A stretch of 13,398 nucleotides of DNA, taken from assembly GCA_019237515.1 (NCBI GenBank), contig JAFAGX010000474.1, forward strand, positions 1 to 13,398, in the 5' to 3' direction. This stretch comes from Acidobacteriaceae bacterium (GTDB lineage: Bacteria > Acidobacteriota > Terriglobia > Terriglobales > SbA1). This document shows positions 1-7,197 of the stretch, piece after piece (position 1 is the stretch's first letter; each line of letters starts with the position of its first letter). Under the pieces are notes generated by a model. That model was not told the origin of the DNA and ran no database searches. It was given only the letters and a program-made list of their open reading frames with translations. The position numbers and the translations under genes were made by a program.

Positions 1-2
1 CA

Positions 3-200
3 GGACGTTTTCGCGAAGAACTGCGCGATGCAGAGGTGATTTCGCAAACGTTGTGGGCGAGCGTCCATGGCGTGATTTCGCTGGAGATTGCGAAGGGACA
101 CGACCCGTGGGTGGATTGGCGTCCGATCAAGGACCGGATGGCAATGATGATAGAGCTGACATTCCGAGGCTTGGAAGGTTCCGCGAGGGAGGCCAAATAG
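3..200 (+). CDS. TetR/AcrR-family transcriptional regulator, C-terminal part (partial)
   Basis: The gene is cut by the left edge; 65 C-terminal residues are readable in frame 3 and end at TAG 198-200. The segment WASVHGVISLEI (residues 18-29 of the fragment) resembles the WHG motif of the TetR C-terminal ligand-binding domain (TetR_C_33). Amphipathic helices follow, as in TetR dimerisation domains. The DNA-binding half lies outside the window, so the assignment rests on this motif and on context. The stop is 2 bases before the ATG of the ABC permease at 203, so the regulator appears to be the first or an early gene of the exporter operon. It would then plausibly control its own operon in response to an exported compound, which is inference. 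It is read in a different frame from the upstream extension of the permease ORF, which argues that the extension (53-202) is not coding. Confidence 0.72.
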   Translation, partial: GRFREELRDAEVISQTLWASVHGVISLEIAKGHDPWVDWRPIKDRMAMMIELTFRGLEGSAREAK

Positions 201-202
201 TC

Positions 203-1327
203 ATGCCCCCGCTGGCACAAAGGAATTTGTTTCACGACAAAGTTCGGCTAGTGGTCACGCTGACGGGCATCGTGTTTTCCGTGGTGCTGATCGTAGTGCA
301 ATTGGGGCTGTTTATTGGCTTCACGACGGCCACATCGAATCTCATCGATCACTCGGGTGCGGATTTGTGGATCACCTCAAAGAACGTGCCCTATGTCGAA
401 CAGGGTGTGGCTTTCAGCGAGCGCAAGCTGAACCAGGTGCGGGCAGTGCCTGGCGTTGCCGATGCACAGAAGATCATCGCACATTGGACGCAATGGAAAC
501 GGCATGACGGTGGGCAGGAATCGGTACAGGTCGTGGGCATCAACGTCGACGATCCTATCGAGCGGCCCTGGAATCTGGTCGAAGGGCATGTGGAGGATTT
601 GAAGCGTCCCGATGCGGTCATCATGGATGAACTCTACAAGCAGAAGCTGGGTGTCGCACGCGTGGGCGAGGTTTTCGAAATCGGAGGATATCGAGCCCGA
701 GTGGTGGGATTCACGCGGGGGATCCGGTCATTCACGACGTCGCCATATGTGTTCACCTCATTCAAGAATGCGCAGGATTTCAGCGGGCTGCGGGAGGACC
801 AGACGCTGTTCATCCTGGTGAAATTGGCGCCGGGAGCAAACCGAGAGCTGGTGCGCCGCGCATTGCTCGATCATGTGAAAGACGTGGACGTGCTCACCAA
901 TGCGCAGTTCGGCCACATGACGACTTTTTACTGGATGTTTACCACTGGGGCGGGCGTGGCTGTGCTGATCGCAGCCGCATTAGGACTGGTGGTGGGATTC
1001 GTGGTCGTGGCGCAAACAATTTATGCGACCACCATGGATCATATTCGAGAGTACGGAACCTTGAAGGCCATGGGTGCGCCGAACCGCTACGTCTACAAGG
1101 TCATCATGAAACAGGCGGCGATTAGCGCAGTGATCGGATACATCCTGGGCATGATCGTCAGCGTATTCGTAGTGCAGGGCAGCCAGAAAGGGGGGGCCGC
1201 GATCTTGATGCCCCCGCCGATGGCCATCGGAATGTTCTTCCTGACTCTGGCGATGTGTGTTGGCGCGGCGCTGGTCTCGATCAATAAGGTAACGCGGATT
1301 GATCCGGCGATGGTGTTCAAGGGATGA
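203..1327 (+). CDS. ABC exporter permease, DevC/MacB-like with FtsX domain
   Basis: This 374-residue inner-membrane permease has the MacB/DevC plan. It has an N-terminal membrane helix (about 16-40), a periplasmic domain of about 200 residues, and three C-terminal helices (about 247-275, 304-325 and 338-360) that form the FtsX-like domain. The cytosolic stretch IREYGTLKAMGAPNRYVY (281-298) is the typical coupling segment between helices 2 and 3, which contacts the ATPase. I chose ATG 203 because GAGGGAGG lies about 10 bases upstream, the protein then starts MPPLAQRNLF as these permeases do, and an upstream start would overlap the TetR gene out of frame. With the ATPase at 1392 and the fusion protein at 2170 it forms a tripartite exporter. 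The substrate cannot be read from the sequence; the cyanobacterial DevBCA relatives export heterocyst glycolipids. Length and topology match the family. Confidence 0.88.
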   Translation: MPPLAQRNLFHDKVRLVVTLTGIVFSVVLIVVQLGLFIGFTTATSNLIDHSGADLWITSKNVPYVEQGVAFSERKLNQVRAVPGVADAQKIIAHWTQWKRHDGGQESVQVVGINVDDPIERPWNLVEGHVEDLKRPDAVIMDELYKQKLGVARVGEVFEIGGYRARVVGFTRGIRSFTTSPYVFTSFKNAQDFSGLREDQTLFILVKLAPGANRELVRRALLDHVKDVDVLTNAQFGHMTTFYWMFTTGAGVAVLIAAALGLVVGFVVVAQTIYATTMDHIREYGTLKAMGAPNRYVYKVIMKQAAISAVIGYILGMIVSVFVVQGSQKGGAAILMPPPMAIGMFFLTLAMCVGAALVSINKVTRIDPAMVFKG

Positions 1328-1391
1328 GTTTTTTGCGGGCGGACGGAAAACTCGTCCGGCCTGGGAACAATGCGAACTTAAGGGGGATGGC

Positions 1392-2135
1392 ATGCCGCCG
1401 GCAATTTCGGTTCGAGATCTGACGAAGAAATATGAAGAGGGCGCGAGCGGCACGCTGGCTCTCCGTGGCATTGACCTCGACGTCCACGCCGGAGAGTTAC
1501 TGATGCTCATGGGTCCGTCGGGGAGCGGGAAGACAACCCTGCTTTCAATTATGGGTTGCATTCTGACAGCAACGACGGGAAGTGTACGCGTGGCCGGCCG
1601 AGAGGTGGTTGGATTACGGGAGAGAGAGTTGCCAGCAATTCGGTTGGAACATATCGGGTTCATCTTTCAGGGATTCAATCTGTTTCCAACTCTCACCGCA
1701 GGCGAGAACGTGGAATTGATGCTCGATCTGAAAGGAGTCTCTGCGGGAAAAGCTAAGAAACGGGCGCAGGAATTGCTTGATCAGGTTGGGTTGGGCACGA
1801 AGTACGGGAGCTTTCCTGCTGATTTGAGCGGCGGGCAGAAACAGCGTGTCGCCATTGCGCGGGCACTCGCTGGAGATCCACAGATCATTTTGGCGGACGA
1901 GCCTACTGCCGCGCTTGACTCGCACACCGGGCGAACCGTTATGGAGATGATGAGCGAACTGGCACACCGGCGAGAGCGGGCGGTCGTAATTGTGACTCAT
2001 GATTCGCGCGTGCTCAGCTTTGCCGACCGCATTGTGAGGATCGAAGACGGTACTGTGGCCGCCGCCGACTATGCGACGGTGCCGTCTGGATTGCTCACGA
2101 ACAATTTGCCCCAAGCTGCCGTTGGCTTGGTTTGA
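1392..2135 (+). CDS. ABC exporter ATP-binding protein, DevA/LolD/MacB type
   Basis: This 247-residue nucleotide-binding subunit energises the permease encoded just upstream. All motifs are present: Walker A GPSGSGKTT (41-49), Q-loop FQGFNLFP (Q93), ABC signature LSGGQ (145-149), Walker B IILADEPT (165-172), D-loop ALD (174-176) and H-loop H203. The FQ-FNL-P-LT-EN-stretch after the Q-loop is typical of the LolD/MacB/DevA subfamily. I chose ATG 1392 because GGGGGATGG lies just before it and the protein then begins directly with the ABC domain; the longer reading from 1299 would overlap the permease. The 64-base gap to the permease contains a small hairpin (1340-1358, 6-bp stem) after a run of T, which could affect read-through or mRNA stability. 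The C-terminal tail of about 25 residues beyond the ABC fold is unremarkable. Confidence 0.92.
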   Translation: MPPAISVRDLTKKYEEGASGTLALRGIDLDVHAGELLMLMGPSGSGKTTLLSIMGCILTATTGSVRVAGREVVGLRERELPAIRLEHIGFIFQGFNLFPTLTAGENVELMLDLKGVSAGKAKKRAQELLDQVGLGTKYGSFPADLSGGQKQRVAIARALAGDPQIILADEPTAALDSHTGRTVMEMMSELAHRRERAVVIVTHDSRVLSFADRIVRIEDGTVAAADYATVPSGLLTNNLPQAAVGLV

Positions 2136-2169
2136 TCACGCAGTACGAAATTTATAGGTGGAGAACGGT

Positions 2170-3264
2170 ATGAGTAATAATTTCTCGGTTAAAGCTCTTT
2201 TAGGCAATCGGATTATTTTGGCGATCGGCGTGGGCGCATTCTTGCTCAGCGGATCGTTGATGCTCGCGTCAAGACACGCGCATGAATCGTCCGTCGCGAG
2301 GCCGATTGAGGAGGTTAGCCAGCGCCCATTGCTGATTGCCGGGCCGGGACGCGTGGAGCCTGCTTCGGAAGACATCAAGATCGGCTCGGAGTTGAGTGGG
2401 AGATTAAAGACGGTCAATGTCGAAGAAGGAGATGTCATCCACCATGGTCAGGCTCTGGCGGAGCTGGAGAACGCTGACTATCGTGCACAAGTGGCATCGG
2501 CGCGGGCCAATGTTGTTGCCAAACAGGCGACGTTCAGGAAGGTCATCAATGGGGCGCGGAGGCAAGAGCGTGCAGAGGCATGGTCGTCGGTAAATGAGGC
2601 CAAGGCTGTAATGGAAAATGCGCAATCAGAGTTTAGGCGCAGGCAGCAACTTTTCTCTGCTGCCGTAATTTCGCGGGAAGAACTCGAACGTTATGCGCGA
2701 GAGGCCGACGTCGCTAAGGCCAAATATGACGCCGCTGTTCAGCAGCACGCGTTGGTGGATGACCATGCGCGCGAAGAAGACCAGTCGTTCGCTGAGGCGG
2801 ACCTCGAACTGGCACAAGCCCAGCTTGCAGAAGCACAAGCGCGCTATGAAAAGACCTTCATTCGGTCACCGATTGATGGAACCGTACTGCGCAAACATCA
2901 TCGCAGCGGGGAGAGCGTTTCAAACTCCTCCACAGCGCCCGATCCGATTTTGACCATCGGGGATCGAAAGACGCTACGGGTGCGTGTCGATGTGGATGAG
3001 ACTGACGTGAGCAAGGTAACGGTCGGACAGAAAGCCTACATCACCGCAGATGCGTTCGGACAGCAAAAATTCTGGGGACATGTGGTGCGAGTCGGTCAGC
3101 AGCTCGGACCGAAGAATGTACGTACTGACGAACCTGCCGAGAAAGTTGATACCAAGATACTGGAGACGCTGGTGGATCTCGATCCGAACACCAATCTTCC
3201 GGACGGGTTGAGGGTGGATGCGTTCATTGTGCCTGGCGGCGTGGAAGTGGCGGGAAAGCAGTGA
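2170..3264 (+). CDS. HlyD/DevB-type periplasmic membrane fusion protein
   Basis: This 364-residue adaptor links the inner-membrane ABC pump to an outer-membrane channel. It has an N-terminal membrane anchor (about 14-33), a first half-lipoyl segment (about 69-101, GRLKTVNVEEGDVIHHGQ), and a long helical hairpin rich in Ala, Glu, Gln and Arg (about 103-228). The second lipoyl half follows (IRSPIDGTVL, 231-240), then a beta-barrel domain (about 268-355) with the usual VDETDVSKVTVGQKA stretch. ATG 2170 is preferred over GTG 2158 because AGGTGGAG (2156-2163) is a good ribosome site for the ATG and overlaps the GTG. It follows the ATPase by 34 bases and is the last gene of the unit. In cyanobacterial devBCA the fusion protein comes first; here it comes last. 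No TolC partner is encoded in the window. Confidence 0.9.
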   Translation: MSNNFSVKALLGNRIILAIGVGAFLLSGSLMLASRHAHESSVARPIEEVSQRPLLIAGPGRVEPASEDIKIGSELSGRLKTVNVEEGDVIHHGQALAELENADYRAQVASARANVVAKQATFRKVINGARRQERAEAWSSVNEAKAVMENAQSEFRRRQQLFSAAVISREELERYAREADVAKAKYDAAVQQHALVDDHAREEDQSFAEADLELAQAQLAEAQARYEKTFIRSPIDGTVLRKHHRSGESVSNSSTAPDPILTIGDRKTLRVRVDVDETDVSKVTVGQKAYITADAFGQQKFWGHVVRVGQQLGPKNVRTDEPAEKVDTKILETLVDLDPNTNLPDGLRVDAFIVPGGVEVAGKQ

Positions 3265-3286
3265 CGCGCTAACCACAGCCGCAGGG

Positions 3287-3309
3287 GGCGCAGCACCTGA
3301 TCGTGCGCC
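3287..3309. repeat. small inverted repeat after the exporter operon
   Basis: GGCGCA (3287-3292) and TGCGCC (3304-3309) form a perfect 6-bp stem with an 11-base loop, 22 bases after the fusion-protein stop. It sits between two convergent genes, where a terminator is expected, but there is no T-run after it. It is therefore a weak terminator candidate only. The rest of 3265-3514 shows no gene. Confidence 0.25.
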
Positions 3310-3514
3310 AGATGCTTTCTGCCCCGCAGGCTCGGGATGCAAACCGTGACAAATGATCAGCAAACAACGACGCGGTGAATCGTTCTTCCCTTTTCACTTT
3401 GTATCGCCGTTTGTAATCGCGCAACTCACATCGGCCTAGCAAGCGAATTCTGAACGCACAACGCGACGGAATCGGCCATCCATCCCAGCTTCCTCGGCTA
3501 TTGGTCAACTGCTG

Positions 3515-4774
3515 TCAAGCGATGGCCAGAAGAGAGTTGACCTTCACGATCGGCGAACTGATTCCGTTCGGTCCTTGGGGTAACGCTTGTGCGGCAAACT
3601 GCGAGATTACACCCTTCCGAAAAAGGAGGCAGTGGGTTGAGCCGCCAAATTGGATATAGCCGAGTTGGTCTCCTTTTTTCACCTTACTCTGCTCTTTAAC
3701 GGTGGCGATGCAGGTAGAGACCTCGGCCATTCCTACAGCAATCAGGCACATCAAGCCGATCGGGTGATCAGCTTCTATAAACACCAACGCCCGCGCTGCC
3801 GTATGTGCAATATAGCCTTGTGAGTTACATGGTCCGGCTGGGTCAAAGCCTTCCGACGGCGCCTCGGAAAAATACGTACCCTCCAAGTGATGAATTTTCT
3901 TGATTGTGCCGGAGACCGGGCTATGCCAACGATGGTAGTTGTCGGCGCTGAGAAATGCCTGGTACACCGTGCCACCGATAAATTCATCCACAAACTGCCC
4001 GTCGAGCATGTGCCTTAAAGAATAAGGCTGGGACTTGAGCCAGAAGGCATCACATTCTTTTACGTTTGTGCTGATGGCAAATGGAGCGGCTTCACAGGCG
4101 CTGGCGATCACTTTATCGTTATCGGGCTCAGCGACCGGTCGAGCACCAGGCTTGAGTTGCCGGATGAAGAAGTCGTTCCAGGACTTGAAGCCAAAGTAGG
4201 GGGCTTTCGGATCATGAAGGAAGTCGTCCATGTGCAGCAGTTGTAGAGCCTGCGGTGATAACCAGCCATTTTCTGAATCGTTCAAAACATAGCGGGAATC
4301 CGGCGAATCGAGATACTGAGTCCACGCCTTCAGCACCTTTTTCAACATAACGTTTACCTTCGGAGAGAGGAATGCCGCCAGGCCCGCCGGAGTAATCATC
4401 GGGAAATCCAGAATGGCATTGATCGGGCATCCCACCATGGCCGTGGTATTGAATTCAGGAGCTGAACTTAGAATGTGATTGATGATTTCCAGCATCTGGT
4501 GATAGTCCTGAATCTTGATATCGCCACTTTCAGGAGGCGGAGAAAATAGCGGCTGCTGTTCGAACATTTGCGTGAAATACATGTACATCTCGGGGTCATT
4601 TTCGATCATGCGGCGGAATTCTTCGATCACGGGATGAAAAGGAGCTTTCTTCTGCTTGCTGCCCTCAATGGTCTTTTTTAGCCAGTCGTTGAGATGTTTC
4701 TGATCGAAGGGCAACCAGCGTCCCAGCCGAGCCGTGTGTCTCAAGTGTTTATGGTGATGCCTAGTGTGATTCAT
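3515..4774 (-). CDS. Pyruvoyl-dependent decarboxylase, PSD superfamily with N-terminal PSDC domain (PsiD-like)
   Basis: This 419-residue enzyme removes CO2 from an amino-acid head group using a self-made pyruvoyl cofactor. Residues about 20-170 resemble the PSDC domain (PF12588) that precedes some decarboxylases. Residues about 185-415 are the catalytic domain: YHRWH (280-284) matches the catalytic His region of E. coli Psd, and FGGST (376-380) is the self-cleavage motif, giving a pyruvoyl group at S379 and a small alpha chain of about 41 residues. The Asp-Gly motif of classical Psd appears as CE (227-228). From memory, the fungal tryptophan decarboxylase PsiD has the same architecture, length and CE/GGS features. 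No membrane segment or signal peptide is evident, and the N-terminus is His-rich. I chose ATG 4774 because AAAGGA sits 5 bases upstream; GTG 4828 is possible but lacks a site. The substrate could be phosphatidylserine or an aromatic amino acid and is unresolved. Confidence 0.88.
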   Translation of the reverse strand: MNHTRHHHKHLRHTARLGRWLPFDQKHLNDWLKKTIEGSKQKKAPFHPVIEEFRRMIENDPEMYMYFTQMFEQQPLFSPPPESGDIKIQDYHQMLEIINHILSSAPEFNTTAMVGCPINAILDFPMITPAGLAAFLSPKVNVMLKKVLKAWTQYLDSPDSRYVLNDSENGWLSPQALQLLHMDDFLHDPKAPYFGFKSWNDFFIRQLKPGARPVAEPDNDKVIASACEAAPFAISTNVKECDAFWLKSQPYSLRHMLDGQFVDEFIGGTVYQAFLSADNYHRWHSPVSGTIKKIHHLEGTYFSEAPSEGFDPAGPCNSQGYIAHTAARALVFIEADHPIGLMCLIAVGMAEVSTCIATVKEQSKVKKGDQLGYIQFGGSTHCLLFRKGVISQFAAQALPQGPNGISSPIVKVNSLLAIA

Positions 4775-4804
4775 CACGTCCTTTCGAGTGCGCTCGGCTG
4801 GTAA

Positions 4805-4818
4805 GCTCTGGCCAGAGC
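4805..4818. promoter_or_regulatory. 14-base perfect palindrome upstream of the decarboxylase
   Basis: GCTCTGGCCAGAGC is its own reverse complement and lies 30 bases before the decarboxylase ATG (4774, - strand), between the expected promoter and the ribosome site. The position fits an operator for a dimeric regulator or a 5' UTR hairpin. No regulator gene is adjacent, so the binding protein is unknown. Confidence 0.4.
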
Positions 4819-4841
4819 GCGGAACCACTGAACCTATTTCA

Positions 4842-4853
4842 AACCGTCGACGG
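4842..4853. promoter_or_regulatory. 12-base perfect palindrome upstream of the decarboxylase
   Basis: ACCGTCGACGGT is a perfect palindrome 23 bases further upstream than the one at 4805-4818. Two unrelated palindromes this close together in a promoter region suggest regulatory sites, although GC-rich DNA produces such short palindromes by chance too. Confidence 0.3.
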
Positions 4854-4861
4854 TCGATGCT

Positions 4862-4882
4862 GGCACAAGTCTAACTTGCGCC
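4862..4882. repeat. 9-bp imperfect inverted repeat in the gap between the DUF2721 and decarboxylase genes
   Basis: GGCACAAGT and ACTTGCGCC pair with one mismatch around a 3-base centre. It lies 156 bases after the DUF2721 stop on the - strand and about 88 bases before the decarboxylase ATG. It could be a terminator stem for DUF2721, though no T-run follows, or a third dyad upstream of the decarboxylase. No gene is seen in 4775-5038. Confidence 0.35.
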
Positions 4883-5038
4883 GATCTTGGCGAGAACCCG
4901 GTAGCAACGACCCGGCCGATCTTCTGGGGCACCTCGATGAGTTGGGAGTCAGAGCAGAGCCATGAATCAATACAGTGCGCCGATGCTCATCCGATTTTCC
5001 CAACATCAAGTCTGGCGTTCGATTGCAATGCAGAAGGC

Positions 5039-5527
5039 CTAGCTCTGGCCTTGTGCCGCATGCATGGCGCAATCACACGCCTTTTGCCGCGTCTCAGCGG
5101 GCAACCCGATCTCGAAGGTCTCGATTGCGAAGTAGACCTCTCGAAGGAACAGGAACAGACTTACAATCGACGTGAGCATAGCAGCGATGAACAGACCACC
5201 AACGATCAGGTGAATCGAATAACGCAACATGGAACTCGCAAACAGCGCGGCGATGACGAAGCACACGGAAAGTGCCGAAATCGTGCTGAGCTTAACGGCG
5301 TGATAGATCAGCTTCCCTCGCTTTTCCAGAACGCGCAACTCGTTGACGATTGCGGCTGGATGAGGTGCTCCCTGCGGCTCCAATCGTTGCTCCAGCACGC
5401 GGGCGCGATCGATGATGCGAGCCAGGCGCCCGCTCAGCACGTTCAGAAGAGTGCCCACGCCTGTCAGGAGGAATACAGGAGCGATCGAAAGCTGAATGAT
5501 GTGTGCAATCTCGTCAATTTGATTCAT
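5039..5527 (-). CDS. DUF2721 family small membrane protein
   Basis: This 162-residue protein has three predicted membrane helices (about 11-31, 77-100 and 104-127). Between helices 1 and 2 is a cytosolic loop with LSGRLARIIDRARVLEQRL (31-49), the pattern I recall for DUF2721 (PF11026): a helix followed by N-x-x-SGR-x-R-x-x-DR-x-R. The function of the family is unknown. I chose ATG 5527 because CAGGAG lies about 7 bases upstream; the long extension to 5797 has no site and a composition unlike a protein. It is on the same strand as the decarboxylase, 264 bases upstream of it, so separate transcription is likely. It is divergent from the 11-mer repeat protein at 5796, with 268 bases between them. 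That gap (5528-5795) holds only a minor GCCGG/CCGGC dyad (5619-5632). Confidence 0.82.
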   Translation of the reverse strand: MNQIDEIAHIIQLSIAPVFLLTGVGTLLNVLSGRLARIIDRARVLEQRLEPQGAPHPAAIVNELRVLEKRGKLIYHAVKLSTISALSVCFVIAALFASSMLRYSIHLIVGGLFIAAMLTSIVSLFLFLREVYFAIETFEIGLPAETRQKACDCAMHAAQGQS

Positions 5528-5795
5528 AAACACTCCTGCTCTGTGTGAATGCGAAGCAAGTCGTCTGCCGGGTTTTATGGAGATTCGCTCAGCGTAAGAA
5601 CTGGTATGCAAGTGGATTGCCGGGTTTCCGGCGCCACCTCTTTGGCATGCAACCATCCCCGTCGTGAACTTGGTGCCAAGAACGACCATTCGGATGCGAC
5701 CGCCGTCAAACGAGTCGGTGACTAGGTAAGTCTGGCTTTGGAATTGCAACTTACAAATCTGGCTGTAACGAACAATTCCAACAGGAGACATATCC

Positions 5796-6170
5796 ATGAG
5801 ATTTGGTCAGTCAGTTGTTTTCGCCTTGGTTTTGAGCATGGGATCGATGACGGTTGCGCAAGACGTCGCCACGGAAGTTGGCAAAGGAGCCGCGGATACA
5901 GGCAAAGCCACGAAGGTTGTTGCCAAGGATACGGCCCACGGCACTGAAACCGCAGTTAAAGACACCGGACGAACCACGGATAAAGTGGCCAAGGGCACCG
6001 GCCGCGACACCGAAAAGGTTGTCGAGAAAACTGCGCACGCTGGCAAAAAGTCCGGAGAGGACATTGGCAAAGGCACGAAGGATCTGGGCAAAGGATTGGC
6101 GAAGGGTACAGAGGACGTTGGCAAAGGCGTCGACAAAGGCGCAAAGAAGGCGGTCGATGCATTGAAGTAA
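5796..6170 (+). CDS. Secreted LEA-like protein of tandem 11-residue repeats
   Basis: This 124-residue protein has a signal peptide (about 1-21, ending SMTVA). The mature part is almost entirely an 11-residue periodic array: units at 29-39, 40-50, 51-61, 62-72, 73-83, 84-94, 95-105 and 106-116, then a partial unit 117-124. Representative units are KVVAKDTAHGT and KDLGKGLAKGT. Position 11 is usually Thr, position 7 is Thr in units 1-5 and hydrophobic in units 6-8, and the rest is rich in Lys, Gly, Asp and Glu. Eleven-residue amphipathic repeats are the hallmark of group 3 LEA proteins, which protect membranes or proteins during drying; that role is inferred. AGGAGA 8 bases before ATG 5796 supports the start. 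Long shadow frames on both strands here (such as 5807-6289 minus) are a by-product of the repetitive codons. There are no cysteines and no aromatic residues in the repeat part. Confidence 0.78.
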   Translation: MRFGQSVVFALVLSMGSMTVAQDVATEVGKGAADTGKATKVVAKDTAHGTETAVKDTGRTTDKVAKGTGRDTEKVVEKTAHAGKKSGEDIGKGTKDLGKGLAKGTEDVGKGVDKGAKKAVDALK

Positions 6171-6288
6171 CGACCCTCGGTAGCGGGGGCGGCAGAGTAT
6201 TTTGACATTCTGGACTGGCGTTCGTGCCCTGCTCCCGGCACCGCGTGTCGCAGTTGACCACATCTGGGCACCGTTGCAGGTGAAATCA

Positions 6289-7083
6289 ATGTTCAGCCCC
6301 GACGCACGTGTTTTCGGCGTTCTCCGTGAATACTTCCAGCACTATGGATACTGGACGATTGCCATCATGCTGTTGTTGGAAAGCGCCGGTCTACCGGCTC
6401 CAGGCGAGGCAACTTTGCTACTGGCGACCTGTCTCGCGTCTTCTCAGGGTCAAGTTCGCTTGGCCATGATTATCGCCGTCGCGGTCGCTGCGTCGGTACT
6501 CGGAGATAATGCCGGCTATGCGGTTGGCTATTTCGGTGGCAGACCTTTTGTCGACAGGTATCTCCGCATTCTTCACGTTAGTGACAAAACCATTCAGAAG
6601 GGAGAAAGGTTCTTCGCCGAGCACGGTGCCTGGTCGATTTTCTGGGCGAGGTTCATCGACGGCGTGAGGATCATTGCCGGACCATTAGCGGGTACGCTGC
6701 ATATGCCATGGCGAAAGTTTCTTTTGTTTAATTTTCTTGGTGCCGCAGTATGGGTCACGACCATCGTCACGATCGGATCTCTGTTCGGCGGACACTTGGA
6801 TCACGCGCTTAGGCTCATTGGCAACGTCAATCTGATCGCTCTGCTGGTAATCGTCTTTTGGTGGTGGAAGCGTCATCGCTCGCACTTGAGTCAGCAGCCA
6901 GCCGGCACTTTACCGGTGGAATACCATTCGGATCTGTGTACAGCAAGCAGTCGCAGAGCACAAGGAAAAGTCTGCGTACCAATTTCGGGGAATCTCATGC
7001 GCTGCTTTAGGGGTTGCACGGGGGCTTCGGATAGCGGACAACACGGTAGGCAAAAAACTGACCGCTGTCGAATCTGCGATTGA
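6289..7083 (+). CDS. DedA-family (VTT domain) membrane protein
   Basis: This 264-residue inner-membrane protein belongs to the DedA/VTT superfamily, some members of which move phospholipids across the membrane. Family motifs are E-SAGLPAPGEATLL (31-44), GDNAGYAVGYFGGR (72-85) and ARFIDGVRIIAGPLAG (120-135), the last being the conserved F-x-R-x-x-x-x-x-R-x-x-x-x-x-x-AG signature. Hydrophobic segments lie at about 22-50, 57-80, 115-137, 145-167 and 178-193. ATG 6289 is preferred to TTG 6202: AGGTG lies 8 bases upstream and the protein then starts just before the first family helix. DedA proteins usually end near the basic WWWKRHRSH stretch (191-199). Here about 65 further residues follow, with six cysteines and a terminal RCRICD, which is unusual and may be a non-conserved read-on. 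It lies 118 bases after the repeat protein on the same strand. Confidence 0.86.
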   Translation: MFSPDARVFGVLREYFQHYGYWTIAIMLLLESAGLPAPGEATLLLATCLASSQGQVRLAMIIAVAVAASVLGDNAGYAVGYFGGRPFVDRYLRILHVSDKTIQKGERFFAEHGAWSIFWARFIDGVRIIAGPLAGTLHMPWRKFLLFNFLGAAVWVTTIVTIGSLFGGHLDHALRLIGNVNLIALLVIVFWWWKRHRSHLSQQPAGTLPVEYHSDLCTASSRRAQGKVCVPISGNLMRCFRGCTGASDSGQHGRQKTDRCRICD

Positions 7084-7197
7084 GTTGGTGCCGCAACGGT
7101 AGTGGTGGATCTCCCAAATTGAGTCGCCGCTCTCTGCTGCTCGGGGCGTAACTTCGCGTACACTGATAGAAGACAATACAGTTTCGTTGGGGGCAGT

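Noticed and set aside
53..202. N-terminal extension of the ABC permease frame
   Set aside because: It overlaps the TetR C-terminus in another frame, has no ribosome site, and ABC permeases of this type begin at the residue encoded by ATG 203.
1340..1358. Hairpin between permease and ATPase genes as a terminator
   Set aside because: Only 6 bp, with the T-run on the wrong side for the + strand; the genes form one functional unit, so a full terminator is unlikely.
980..1663. Long - strand frame of 227 residues
   Set aside because: It lies antisense across the permease end and the ATPase start, both solid genes; its composition (Arg, Ser, Pro, His-rich) is typical of a shadow frame.
1614..2114. 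- strand frame of 166 residues
   Set aside because: Entirely antisense to the ABC ATPase with no protein motif.
4937..5548. + strand frame of 203 residues
   Set aside because: Antisense to the DUF2721 gene, which has a good ribosome site and three membrane helices; the + frame has a Gln/His/Arg-rich shadow composition.
5807..6289. Several overlapping - and + frames over the 11-mer repeat gene
   Set aside because: The repeated codons keep other frames open; only the 5796 frame has a ribosome site, signal peptide and exact period of 11 residues.
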